Below are positions 21,985 to 34,269 of a stretch of 64,000 nucleotides of DNA, piece after piece. Where the stretch lies: positions 118,029 to 182,028 of the forward strand of contig NW_026944085.1 of the NCBI RefSeq assembly GCF_033296635.1. The letters are read 5' to 3'. Every line of letters begins with the position of its first letter. Position 1 is the first letter of the stretch. Under the pieces are notes generated by a model. That model ran no database searches and was not told where the DNA came from. It saw only the letters and a list, made by a program, of their open reading frames with translations. Position numbers and translations under genes: made by a program. Source of the stretch: Dichotomopilus funicola. Its lineage: Eukaryota > Ascomycota > Sordariomycetes > Sordariales > Chaetomiaceae.

Positions 21985-24372
21985 ATGCCGTTCCAACATC
22001 ACCACCGCCAGGGGGTTCCAGCCCCCAAGCGGGCCATGACCGCGACCATCGCGATGGTCTCGCTCCTCATCCTCGCCCTCTTCGCGTTCGCGCAGTTCAG
22101 CAGCGGCCCCGCCGACGGCCAGTTCGCAGCCCGCTTCCACAACTTCGACCCGGCAGACAACCCGTTCCTGTCCAAGCCCCGCGCGGCAGGCGACAAGACG
22201 GGCGACAAGTACCTTCTGGGCGTCGGGAAAGCCGACATCACGGGCCCCGTTGTAGAGATCAACTTTGGCGGGTATGCGAACCCGTCGCAGATTGGCACGG
22301 GTTTGCGCCAGCGGCTGTATGCGCGGTCGTTTATTATCGGTGAGGTTGGGTCGGATAATCGGTTTGTGTATGTGATTTTGGACGACTTGACGGGTGATAC
22401 GGCGGTGCGCAATGGCGTGTTGGAAGGGCTGGCTGGGCTGGGGTCGGATTATGCGGTCTATGGCCAGTCGAATGTGGCTATCACCGGCACGCATTCGCAT
22501 AGCGGTCCGGGCGGGTGGTTCAACTACCTGCTGCCGCAGATTACTAGCTTGGGGTTTGACCGGCAGGGTTATCAGGCGATTGTCGATGGCGCGGTGCTGT
22601 CGATCAAGCGGGCGCATGAGTCGCTCCAGGAGGTTGGTCCCTATCTCTTCCTGGAAATGCTGTGGAAGTGCCGCGGAAAGTGTATTGACGGATGTATCTA
22701 GGGCTACCTCGACTTCGGCACAACCGACATCGCCGGCGCCAACGTCAACCGCAGTCCGTACTCGTACCTGGCTAACCCCGAGTCCGAACGGGCCAAGTAC
22801 GCCGACGACGTGGACAAGACGCTGACCCTGCTGCGGTTCCAGCGGGCATCGGACGGCAAGAACATTGGCGTGCTGACCTGGTTCGCCGTGCACGCGACCT
22901 CGATGCTGGGCAACAACACCCACGTGTCGGGCGACAACAAGGGCCTGGCTGCGTACCTGTTTGAGCAGTCCGTCCAGGGCAGCGACCAGGCCGCCGAGGG
23001 GTTCGTTGCGGGTTTCTCGCAGGCCAACGTCGGCGACACGTCCCCCAACACTCTCGGCGCGTGGTGCGACGACGGCTCGGGCGAGATGTGCGACTTCCAC
23101 ACCAGCACCTGCAAGGACGGCCTGTCCGAGAAGTGCCACGGCCGCGGGCCGCAGTTCCAGAAGCTAGATCTCGGTGTCTCCAGCTGCCACGAGATTGCGT
23201 CCAAGCAGTTTTCTGGTGCCCGGTCACTCTATGACTCCCTCAACGCCAACACCAAGTCGACCCCCGTGGCCGGCCCTACCGTGCGCTCGTTCCACTACTT
23301 CCACGACATGCGCTTCTACAAGTTCGCCCTCGACAACGGCACCGAGGTGCAAACCTGCCCGGCCGCCCTGGGCTACTCCTTCGCCGGCGGCACCACCGAC
23401 TGGCCCGGCGCCTTCGACTTCACCCAGGGCGACAACGGCGCTCCCAACAACCCGCTCTGGGGCGTCGTCTCGGGCCTCCTCCGCGTGCCTACGGCTGCCC
23501 AGAAGAAGTGTCAGGGCACCAAGCCCATCCTCCTCGACGTCGGCGAGATGGATCTCCCCTACCCCTGGACCCCCAACATCATCGACGTCCAAACCTTCCG
23601 TGTCGGCCAATTCCTCATCATCGTCTCCCCCTCCGAAGCCACCACCATGTCCGGCCGCCGCTGGCGCGATGCCGTCAAAGCCGCCGCCATCTCCTCCTCC
23701 ATCACGGGCAACCACGACCCCTACGTCGTCCTCGGCGGACCCGCCAACTCCTACTCCCACTACGTCGCTACCCCGGAAGAATACCAAGTCCAGCGCTACG
23801 AAGGCGCCAGCACCCTCTTCGGCCCCTGGGAACTCCCCGCCTACATCAACCTAACCCTCTCCGCCTTGCACTACCTCTCCCCCGACCCGGCCACAGCCAA
23901 ACAACAACCCCCCGCCGGTCCAACACCACCAGACAACCGCAACAAATCCCTCAGCTTCGTCCCCGGCGTCGTCCTCGACGCCACGCCCATCGGTAAATCC
24001 TTCGGCGACGTCACCAGCCAACCGCCCACCACCGCCACGCGTGGCTCCGTCCTCAGCGCAACTTTCATCGGCGCCAACCCGCGCAACAATCTCCGCTTGG
24101 AAGAAACTTTCGCCGCGGTCGAGAAATTGGGCGGGGCCGACGGCAAGACGTGGACGCGCGTGCGCAGCGATGCGGACTGGGCGCTGGTGTATACGTGGAA
24201 GAGGACGAATTTGGTGCTGGGGTATAGTGAGGTGACGATTGATTGGGAGACGGATCAGGCGGTGGATGAGCCGGGGACGTATCGGATTGTGTATTATGGG
24301 GATTCGAAGGCGCCGGTTACTGGGGGGGTTACGGGGTTTGTGGGGAGGAGTCGGGAGTTTACGCTGTCTTAA
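21985..24372 (+). CDS. Neutral (non-lysosomal) ceramidase
   Basis: Hydrolyses ceramide to sphingosine and fatty acid. Exons 21985-22632 and 22702-24372 give 772 aa. A basic N-terminus and a hydrophobic segment (about residues 18-40, MTATIAMVSLLILALFAFA) form a signal peptide or signal anchor, so the enzyme is secretory or membrane-tethered. Family landmarks: GVGKADITGP at the start of the domain, ITGTHSHSGPGG (zinc-binding histidine loop), FAVHATSMLGNNT (second histidine loop), and ANVGDTSPN, which holds the catalytic serine of the family. The C-terminal ~150 residues form the usual beta-sandwich domain. The intron has a modest GTTGGT donor, but joining GAG to GGC gives the expected EGYLDFGTTD. 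It is convergent with the deacetylase gene and not obviously part of the GlcNAc pathway. Confidence 0.94.
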
Positions 24373-24786
24373 ACTCTCTCTACCCTACTTGACAGAGAGG
24401 GAGGGTGGAAAGGATGGGATGGGGTGAGCTGGGAAAGAAATGCAGTGTATTCGGGACGAATTGGCGTGAGTTGGAAAGGGAGTGTATTTGGAAAGAAATG
24501 AAGCTGACTGTACATGCGGGATTGGTAATGGTAATGATGTGTATTGAATTTTGGTATATGCGGTATCTATCAGTCTAAGTGGTATATATATCCAATATTG
24601 TACGTTATATCGCAATCTCAACTGTACTTGACTTGGCTTGTGCCAATGTACTTTCCACACAGGTGTCTTTATGATATCTCTACGGGTTCATTCTACTCAG
24701 TACGTCCCATCATCATCAATCAGCCTGAGAGTTCACCAATTGACTAGTCAATCTAACATCCATCTAACGCCTCTTCCCCCCCCCAC
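24373..24786. other. Convergent intergenic region
   Basis: 414 bp between the ceramidase (+) and GlcNAc-6-P deacetylase (-) stop codons, holding both 3' UTRs. It is AT-richer than its neighbours. No gene or repeat was seen. Confidence 0.6.
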
Positions 24787-26328
24787 TCAAAAAACCCTCA
24801 CCCCAAACTTCCACACCTCATCCACCACCAACTCCCGCCGTCCATCCCCACCCTCCCTTTCACTCCCCTTTTCAGGGAACCCCAGTTCAGAGAGCACAAC
24901 CAAGTCAGCATCTGCGCCAGCGTCCAAGCACCCTTTGACACCGTCCACGCCGAGCATGGCCGCAGGCGTGGCTGTGACGGCGCGCAGGGCCTGCGGGATG
25001 GTGGCACCGGTGTAGTTGAGGAAGTTGGAGACGCATTCTATTAGGGTTGTGGAGCTGTAATTACTTTTGTCAGTTTCGCTCTGTTTTTGCTGGTTTACCA
25101 TTGAGGCTATAGGGTATGGGAAAGAACTCACCTCCCAGCAATGATACCCGTCCCCTCCAACTCCAGCACATTCCCCTTCTTCACAATATAATGCTCCCCC
25201 TCTCCATTCGTCCACGGATACCGCCCGTCAGGCAAACCCACCATATGCATAGCATCGGTCACGAGGATCATCCCAGCCGGGTGGGCGTGCCACGCAATCT
25301 TGACCGTGGCCGGATGCAGGTGAATGCCATCAGCGATGAGGCCAAAGTAAGGGCGTTTGTCTTGGTCGTTGGGGGCCGGCGCCACGCCCAGGACACCGAA
25401 GATGCCTGGGTTGCGGTGGTGCAGGGGCCTCATGGCGTTGAAGAGGTGGGTGATCATGGTCGCGCCGGCGGTGACGGCGGTGGAGGCTTCTTCGTAGGTT
25501 GCTTCGGAGTGGCCAATGGAGACGAGGATCCCGCGCGCGGTGAGGGCTGGGATGAGTGAGGTCATGGCACCGAGTTCGGGGGCGGCTGTGATCATTTTGA
25601 TGGGGGCGGATGAGAGGGGGTCTGATGATGATCTGGATCGGACAGAGGAGGAGGATGATGAGGGGCTGGAGGGAGCAGGGTCGAACTCGGAGGCCGGAGT
25701 GAGGTTGGCCGCGCCGTACATCTCCTCTAGGTCGGAGAAGGACTCGGCGACCCGGAGGATGGCCGGATTATGCACGCCATTCTTGGTCGGGTTGAGAAAG
25801 GGGCCTTCGACGTGGGCTCCGAGAGACTCGGCACCGTCCTGCGGGCGACGGGAAGCTCCTGAAGGTCCAAGATAGGGGAGGACCTAGATTCAGGTTAGGT
25901 GTTGAGCGAGTGCTATCGACGGGAAGAAGAGGCTAAAATGAAGGCACCTTCTTGTAAAGACTCCTAGACTGGCTCGTCACCGTCGGGATGTACGAAGTAA
26001 CCCCGGTCTGGACCAGCTTCTTGTTCAGATCCCGAAGCTGCTTGCCGTACTGCGGCATATCGTTATCGGTGGAAAAGTTGAAGCCATATGCGCCGTTGAG
26101 CTGGCACTCGATGAAGCCCGGCGACAGGATGCGGCCGCCCAAGTCGACGACCTCGTCCGGCATGATGAACTCATCGTAGAATGCCGTCTGGCTGCGGATT
26201 ACTTTGCCCGTGGCCGAACTGACCCAGACGTCATCCCATACCAGCTCTTCCCCGCGGAGAAGCCGGCAGTTGGTGAACTTGGTGATGCCATTATGGCGGG
26301 GAGAGGCAGACCGGACGACCGACGGCAT
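24787..26328 (-). CDS. dac1: N-acetylglucosamine-6-phosphate deacetylase
   Basis: Converts GlcNAc-6-phosphate to glucosamine-6-phosphate plus acetate, the second cytosolic step of GlcNAc catabolism. Exons 26328-25948, 25883-25132 and 25054-24787 give 466 aa. NagA-family marks: ILSPGFIECQLNGAYGFNFS near the N-terminus, GAHVEGPFLNP (metal-ligand Glu), GHSEATYEEA and THLFNAM (metal-ligand His), and LVTDAMHMVG with the catalytic Asp. A Ser/Arg-rich insert (about residues 195-220) interrupts the barrel before KMITAAPELG; such loops vary in fungi. The last intron joins AG to C to give IIAGSSTTLIEC, matching the family. The neighbours are the other GlcNAc genes, and it is divergent from the GH3-GNAT gene. 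Confidence 0.95.
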
Positions 26329-28055
26329 AGTGGGTTGTGCTAGAAATACAGAGGTAAAGTAAGGGATTCTAGGTAGGCAGATGCCGTCGGGTTACTGCGT
26401 CAGGGGTTGTGTGTCTCGGTTTGTAGGGCGGAAAGGGGCCCGGGGGTTCGGTTGTGGACGCCATGGCATACTGGATGAAGCAGGAGAGAGGCGGCTCGGC
26501 CTCTCAAATATCAGAGGATAGAACGGACACATCCGGCCGGTCGACTCCTCTTACTCACCGGGCAAGCGCCGGGGAAGCCATCCACTGGAACGCACTGGGC
26601 TTTCTTGCCCCGATGGAGCCCGCGGTGGCACCGGTCCGATACAGTATCTGTCCATCCACTGTCCTAGTTTGTGGGCCGGACGCCCTTGGAACTAGGTTGG
26701 AGAGTCACGCATAAACGGCGCGGGTGCGTGGAATGCGTTATCTCGCAGCCATGTTACCACCAAACGAAACGTCCCGGGTCGTCCATAGGAGCTTGGCCCG
26801 ATCCGGGTCGACTTGGTTGGGTCTGCGACACTGGGACTTTGGTGGGCTGGGTGTACTGACCCGTGACCGTTGATTAGAGAACAGATACCACCTGTCACCC
26901 ACCACTTCACGTCATTCTGTCACGAACCGGGCGCCAGTCTCCCGCCACCGAAGCCGCCCGTGGTTCTCCTTCGGTCCGGTATTCGCTGGGACGAGGGCAC
27001 AGAGAGAGGCACTCGGGTTGGCGAGAGGCGAGGGGTGGAGGGGCACGAAAGAGTTCGAGAAGCATCGTTCGAGTTGAGACACTGTTAATCTCCGCTTCAC
27101 TTGCACTCCCATGGACTCCAGTCTTGCGGATCGTTCTTTCCGCCAGCAATCCCTTCCGGTTTATGGTGTGATGGTCCGTGTGATATGGATATCCGGCTGG
27201 TTGCAGTTCGCACTGTTGCACTTGCCTTCGGGAAGGAGCACAAGAGGGGACTGGACCTGGATCACACGGCGGTGGATTTGATAACAAATCGCTTCGCTAC
27301 CCTTTGCCTCCTCTCCTTCGAGATTACACACCGTGTGTCCTCCGGGCACAGTTTGAAAGGCCGGTCCTCCCGGTTTGATAGAGTGACGTTAGCAAGCGGA
27401 GCCGCCGGGATCGATATTGGCCATTCCAACCCCTTGGGTCAACCGCAGCGGGGCACGCAGTCGGCGCCCTTGTTAACGGCGGATCCCCCGTGAGTCGCGT
27501 TGTTTGATCTCCATCCTGAACTGCTCGTGAAGTTGGAGATTTGATGCCGCATGGATCTTTCGATGGAGCTTCGCGGCCGGGAAGGCATGTAACGTTGCCC
27601 AATTGGGGCTAACCAAAACGTTGTATCGTACCTACCGGATTGGGTTAGTGCACTTCCATTTGTTCCTCTCTGGCCTTGGCGGCCCCGCCCTCCACCATTG
27701 GCCAGTGCGCTTGCAACCATCGTTCCTTCCACCTTCCACCGGAAACAAGTGTGGTTGCTTGTTGTGTGTGCACCCGCCGAGATCCGACACAATCCATCTG
27801 GCCAACCGTCAGTCTTCCTGAGCGCCCAAGGTTGTTTGAGGACATCGGGACTTTCGTTGCTGACTGATGGCCCCCCTGGATCTCTGAGAGCAACAGCGGC
27901 ATCGTTACACCTGCTTGCTGCTCTGTTCCATTGCCGCTCGCTGGGGCGCTCGTGCGCGCGTCCACTGCTGCTCGTCTCGCTCCTTGGGCCACCAGTATGC
28001 CGCCGTCGGAGCACCGTTCTCGAACCCACCTCGTTCATTGCCGAAGCAGCCCAAC
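26329..28055. promoter_or_regulatory. Divergent promoter region, dac1 / GH3-GNAT
   Basis: 1.7 kb between two divergent GlcNAc-pathway genes. It should contain both promoters, a layout that allows shared control. Open frames up to 216 codons overlap on both strands and look like chance. I cannot pinpoint transcription-factor sites with confidence. Confidence 0.5.
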
Positions 28056-31000
28056 ATGACCAACAAATTGGACCCCGAACTGGACCCACTATGGCAGGAT
28101 CTCGACTGGTATGTGATGTTGTTTGTGTTTTCTCGCTGCCGTACGCCTGGTGTGCATGCTTGTATGGTTACTCCGGCGATGTTTATTGGGGATAGCCTCA
28201 CCACTTTGGTCTTCGGATTGGGGTTGGTTATGCCGTTGCAATGAGCTATAAACAAACCACAACGCATGATGGGCCGTTCATAGAGTATAGAGCATGGAAA
28301 CTAACACCATGGATAGGGCCATTGGCCAGATGCTGATTATGGGGTGGGATGGCACTGAAGTGACCCCCTCGATCCGCCATCTCATCGAAGAGCACCATGT
28401 GGGCTCCATCTTGTTGACGGCAAAGAACCTCAAATGTCGTGATCGTTCCCATCCGGAGAGAAATGGAACCAGATGTACTAACTGACCTACAGCCGCTCAG
28501 CAAACCGCCAGGCTTGTCCAGGAGCTTCAGACCATTGCTCACCAAGCCGGCCACCCGTACCCCCTGTTGATTGCCCTCGACCAGGAAAATGGTGGTGTCA
28601 ACAGCCTCTTCGATGAGGACTACATCTGCCAGTTCCCCAGCTCCATGGGCCAGGCTGCGGCCAGCAGCGCTGATCTGGCTTACAAAGTTGCCAAAGCCAC
28701 AGCCACAGAAATCTCGGCCGTCGGCGTGAACCTGATCCTCGGACCCGTCTTGGACGTCCTTACAAATGCGCGTTACCAACCCTTAGGGGTCCGAGCTATT
28801 GGCGACGACCCCCAGGAGGTCTCGCAGTACGGCATCGCCGCCATGAATGGGTACAAGGAGGCTGGAGTCGCTACTTGTGGAAAGCACTTCCCTTCATACG
28901 GGAACTTGGATTTTCTCGGCTCGAGCCTGGATATTCCCACCATTACGCAGACGCTGGAGGAACTGTCGCTGAGCGCGCTCGTTCCCTTCCGCAACGCGAT
29001 CGCCACGGGAAACCTTGACGCCATGTTCGTCGGTGGATGCGGCATCACAAACCCATCCATGAATGTCAACCACGCCTGTCTTTCCGAGCAGGTGATTGAC
29101 GACTTGCTTAGGAACGAGCTCGGGTTCCAGGGCGTGGCCATCTCCGAGTGCCTTGAAATGGAGGGCCTCCGGAATGAGATCGGCGTCAGGACCGGGACTG
29201 TTATGGCTGTGGAAGCCGGTTGCGACTTGGTGTTACTTTGCCGTGCCTACGACGTGCAGCTCGAAGCCATTGCCGGTCTCAAACTTGGGGTGGAGAATGA
29301 GCTCATCACGAAAGAGCGGGTTTATACCTCTCTTAGGAGACTTTTCCGGATGAAGAAGCAATGTACCTCCTGGCAGAAGGCGCTGAACCCGCCTGGGATC
29401 AGTTTGCTATCTAAGATTCACCCTGGGCACCTCGCGCTGTCACTCAAGGCCTACGACGACTCGATCGCCGTGATACGCGACAATGAAGGCCTGCTCCCGC
29501 TCACCAAGTCCATGCATCAAGAAGAGGAACTTCTTCTGCTAACGCCCCTGGTCAAGCCGCTACCTGCGTCCCCAATGACTAGGGCGCTGCAGGAGAAGCA
29601 CAGGCCGGACACGGTCCACGAGAGATGGGTCCATAATACTCGGGGTGCCATCATGAGCGGCGAGGGCGTGTTTAGAGAGTTAGGGAGGTCGCTCGCGAGG
29701 GAGAGGCACGGTAAACTGCTGCATACTTCATACACTGCGCACGGTGTTCGGCCCGGTAAGTACTTGCGGGTTGGTCTAAGGCATAGTGTTGGCACACGTA
29801 TTGACAAACCGAACAGTACACGAGAACTTGATCAACCGGGCGTCGTCTATCATCATCGTTACAGCAGACGCCAACCGCAACTTGTACCAAGCCGGTTTCA
29901 CCAAGCATGTCGCCATGATGTGTTCATTGCTCCGCGCAAGCGGTCAGAAAAAATCCCTGATCGTCGTCGCTGTTAGCTCACCCTACGACTTCGCCATGGA
30001 CAAGTCCGTTGGGACCTACATCTGCACGTTTGACTTCACCGAATTGGCCATGTCGGCATTGGTCGGGGCCTTGTGTGGAAAGTCCAAACCGCAAGGAACA
30101 CTTCCGGGCACTCTCAGAAAGAGCAGGAAGGCACTCAAATCCCGTCAGCACTGGCTTGTGGAAGCGTATGACCGCGACCGAGATGCCCGATACCTGGACG
30201 ATTTGTTGCAGGCTCTCGCTCGGGCAAGCGCTCCGGCTCATCAGTTCCTGCTGACAACAAATGCCCACTCCTTCGAGCTGTTCAACCCCAACATCGAAGA
30301 AGCCCACTTCATGGTGCGCAACAGCAGCACCAAAGCCCTCTACGGCTTCTGCGCCACTTACTTCGTCCATGGCACAGGCATCATCGGTGCTGTCTTTGTT
30401 GACCCCTCCAAACGCAACCTCTCCATCGGCCGATCTCTCCAGCGTCGTGCTCTACGCGGCCTCGCTCAGAAACGCGGCATCAAGAAGATGCAACTCGGCA
30501 TGTCCTTCCCCGGTGTCTTTCCGGGCATCCCGGCCGACGACAGCGCCAATCTGAGGCAGTGGTTCGCCAACGGCGGCTGGGACCTGCAGTTCCCCCGGCG
30601 GATCTCCAACCTAACCATCCCCTCCCTCGCCGGTTGGAACCCGCCCGAGGGCCTGCTCCAGAGCATCCAGCGCGCTGGAATCAGCTTCGATCTCATCCAC
30701 GGGCCGGAAAACGCCGAAAGCGTGCTCGACCACATCAAGACGCATTCCCACCCGGAGGTCCTCGAACTGTACCGATTCGCTCTGCAGGAAACCAAAACCT
30801 GCGGCGTTGTCCGCGCCAAAGGGCCCGGCGAAGCGCTCCTCGGCACGGTCATTATCTGCAGCCCTGGAAGCCCACTGTCCGGGTTCATCCCGCCGCTACA
30901 GCCGGGCCCCGGGGAGGACGAGCAGCCCATCGGTGGCATCGTAGCCCCCATCATTGCGCCATCTTCCGGAGGCCAAGCGCAGGCCACTTTGGTGCTGCAG

Positions 31001-31238
31001 GGACTGGCGCTTATGGGGGTGAGGCAGAACAAAGCGCATAAATCGTTGCGTAGTGTTCTGAGTTGGGTGCAGGACGAGGCACAGGAGCCGTTGGTGGCGA
31101 TGGGGTTTGAGGTGGTGCAGGCTTTTGAGCAGTTTACGAGCTCGCCGGAGAATGTAAGTTGGATTGTTTGATTCTGTCCTGTGTTGTTTCGTTGTGGGTA
31201 ATGTGCTAACTTGTTTCTAGTGGCAGGATCTGTCGTAG
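28056..31238 (+). CDS. GH3 NagZ-like protein fused to GNAT acetyltransferase domains
   Basis: Exons 28056-28108, 28317-28435, 28493-29755, 29817-31153 and 31221-31238 give 929 aa. Residues ~10-560 resemble family-3 beta-N-acetylglucosaminidases (AIGQMLIMGWDGTEV, LIALDQENGGVNSL, GVNLILGPVLDVLTN). Residues ~600-929 look like tandem GNAT domains; the first ends near KMQLGMSFPGVFPGIP and the second near LVLQGLALMGVRQNKAHKSL. GH3-GNAT fusions occur in fungal GlcNAc clusters. Catalytic residues are unusual: the NagZ loop KHFPGHG...DSH reads KHFPSYGNLDFLGSSLDIP near 188, so the Asp-His dyad is absent. The nucleophile segment (S-D-D-L-x-M) reads ISECLEM near 276, Glu in place of Asp. No signal peptide is seen, so it is probably cytosolic. 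The start rests on a 53-nt first exon whose splice restores WAIGQML; the last exon adds only WQDLS. Confidence 0.88.
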
Positions 31239-32590
31239 TGGGTTATCAAATCTATGGGTCATATTCAGGAGAAACGAAAGTGTGTTTATGTCGTTTTACT
31301 TCTCTTTCTTTTATTTACCCCTGAGCAGGAAATGAAAACAGGTTATTTGGTTGGGGCTCCTAAAATCTAACTTGCAATGCATTTCGGCATGTCCTTGAAT
31401 TTACTGTTGGTAACTTTGGATACCTGCTCAACTGCTGTACCATTATGTACTTTCTAAGGTTGCCTACCGTACTCCGTCCCTAGGTAGCTTTCCCTGAATT
31501 AGGTCCTCCACATAACCTCCTGACCCCATCTTTCCATGTTGCTTCCCGTAATCCGAAAACCCAACCCCTGAGGACCCCGCGGAGTCGAGCTCTATTCCCC
31601 GCACTGACGGGGGCGAGACCCTAAAATCGGCCCGGCGAAGGCCGCTGGTCCGGACCACCGTCCCTATGGGGTCTGTCTTCCATGATCTTTACTATGTACT
31701 AGTGGGCTTGTGTGGGAAGTTCGGGACGGCCGTTGGGGTTTCTCCGATACCGAGGTAATGAGACTGGTGTTTAGGGAGGAGCATAGTAGAATACAGGGAA
31801 ATGTAAAACAAAAGAGGCCTTGGAATCGGTTGACCAACATCCATGTGCAAGCATGGAACTGAGAACAACTTGAAAGCCGGATTTTTTTTTGTGGACTTAG
31901 CAGTCAGCGCCCCCTCAATTTGGTAAGGCTTGGCGTAGGATAAGCCCCGTGAGCATCTGGGGAAGCTGCGAACGCTCCAAGCACCAGCCACCGACTGACC
32001 TGTGAGGTGCCCTGCAGCACCTGGAGCAGCGGGGGCGGGTACTCGATGGAAAAGCGGGCAATCGGGAGTCGCATACAGGCCCCGGCCGGGGTCTTGGCAA
32101 TCGAAATCTCCACCTCGCATGCTCAATCTCCCGCTTGCATGCGCTGCACCACAACCGCACACCACCACACCACCACCTACCACCTTAGTTATTGCGCCGT
32201 TGCGCAGCATTGAGCTTATCGCACATGATTATGCTCTGAGAGATACCGAGCCCTATCGCCCATCGCTGGACAGAACACTATTCCAGACTGCGCTAGCGCT
32301 TGCTTTCGCGAACGAACAGAGCAATCCTCCGAACGATACGGAGTACGATACCTGCCTTAGTTACAGCCGATAACGAAACGTCGATACGTTACGCACAGCC
32401 CACAGCCCACAGTTGGAACGGACGGACAGGTCACGGACAACGAAACGAAACCGAAAACGAAACAACGGATCGGATCGGAACGCCGCGCTGCCAGCCTGTG
32501 CCTGTGCCTGTGCCTGTGCCTGAGCGGGCGTTCCTGTTCCTGTGCATGACCCGCCTCGAAGCTCCCCGAGAGCGCGGCAATGAGTAGAGG
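31239..32590. promoter_or_regulatory. Intergenic region upstream of the RON1-like gene
   Basis: 1.35 kb containing the 3' end of the GH3-GNAT transcript and the likely promoter and leader of the Ndt80-like regulator. A CCTGTG hexamer repeat lies at 32494-32522, shortly before the start codon. No gene is supported. Confidence 0.5.
32494..32522 (+). repeat. CCTGTG hexamer microsatellite
   Basis: Four to five tandem CCTGTG units about 70 bp upstream of the start codon of the RON1-like gene, probably in its 5' leader. Confidence 0.85.
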
Positions 32591-34229
32591 ATGGCCGGGT
32601 TCAATCCCATGCCGGCGCTGGCTCCGGGCGCCACTCCCGGCCCGGACGGCATGCCTATGACGGCTTCGGATATGGACGCTTTTAATGCGTGTATGGCTTT
32701 TGACGAGTCGATGCTGTTAGTTTCTTCTTTCCTCGTCTTCTTAGTCGTATTTCCTGTCTTCCTGACCATAATGCTGCTCCAGTGACCCCGTCAACATCCC
32801 CCAACTCCCCTTCACCCCCGCCCCCTACGACTTCGACGCCTTCAGCACCACCTTCGAAGACCCCTTCTCCTATCCCGCCCGCCCCTTCGAAAACAACCCC
32901 GCCGCCATCGGCCGCGGCGCCCGCAACGCCCCCCATGTCTACCCGCCCGCCCCCGTCGGCGATTCCCACTCCCACACCCACACCCACGGCCACGGCCACC
33001 ACGACGTGTACGACCACATGGGCGAGGGCTCCCCACCCGACGACGAAGACGACGCCCTCGACAACAAGCTCCTCAGCTTCGGCGCGCCGATCCCGGGAAA
33101 GGCCACGCTGCTCACTGACGCCGGTCAGTTTGCCGAGCCGCACATGACGGGAGAGCTGTACGGCATGTTCTTCGTTGCCGAGGATGTCTTTGGTGCGGAT
33201 AGTAATACTTCGGGTCGCCCGCTCGAACTGACCTGCTACCGCCGTAATTTGTGGCAGATCTCTGGACAGGTTACCCTACCGCGGCAGGTCGTGCAGTACA
33301 TGGACGAGCAAGGCCGGCGCATGCCTGTTGCTGAGCTGGCTGCGTCTATCACGGCTGTTGAGAGCATTGAGGGCCGCGTCGCGGAGATGATCACCATCCC
33401 CTGGCGCGGCAGCAACGCGCCGCCGATGGGGGGCGCGGGCGGGGCCGCGGAGGAAACCAAGGCTGTTAGCCCGCCGCCGGTGGTGCCGTTGGATTTTGTG
33501 GGCGGTGGGCAGGAAGTGGACAGCGGGAACCGGGTGTCGGTTCCCGTGGCGTGGAAGAGGCTGCAGTTCAAGCATGCGACGGCGAATAACGGACGACGGA
33601 AGGGGTTGCAGCAACACTATGTGGTGCAGATCAACCTGCTGGTGAAGAGCAAGGCCGGGGGGGAGTATGTCAAGGTGACGGAGGTGCAGTCGGGGCCGGT
33701 GATTGTGCGTGGGAGGAGTCCGAGGAATTTTGATAGTCGGAAGGAGGTGCCGTTGGGGGATAAGAGGCCGTTGGAGAGGAGGAATACGGATGTGTCGGGT
33801 TCGTCGGCGGGGGTGAAGCAGCAGTTGAGGGCGGAGGATGCAGAGGCCGGGAAGATGCGGGGGTTTAATGCCATGGGAAGCAATGTTCAGGTGAGTCTCG
33901 TCTTTCCGGGAGGTTCATCCTCCTCCGCTCCCTACTACACATACATACTAACAACCTTCCAGTCATCCCCCGCCGACTGGCCAACCCCCTACGCTTCCAC
34001 ACCCACCCCCCACTCCCATCACAACCCACAAAACCAAAACCAACACCAACACCAACACGCCAACAAAAAGATGGCCATGACCTCCCCCAGCCTCAACCGA
34101 CCCCCCGTACCTTCCTGGGGCTCCCTCGAACCTCCAACCCCTAAACACACCGGGACGAAACACAACAGTCTATCAGTTTCTTCTTCCTCTGGTGGTGGTC
34201 CCAAACAGCGCCGCAATAGCAGCCACAAT

Positions 34230-34269
<40 letters not shown>

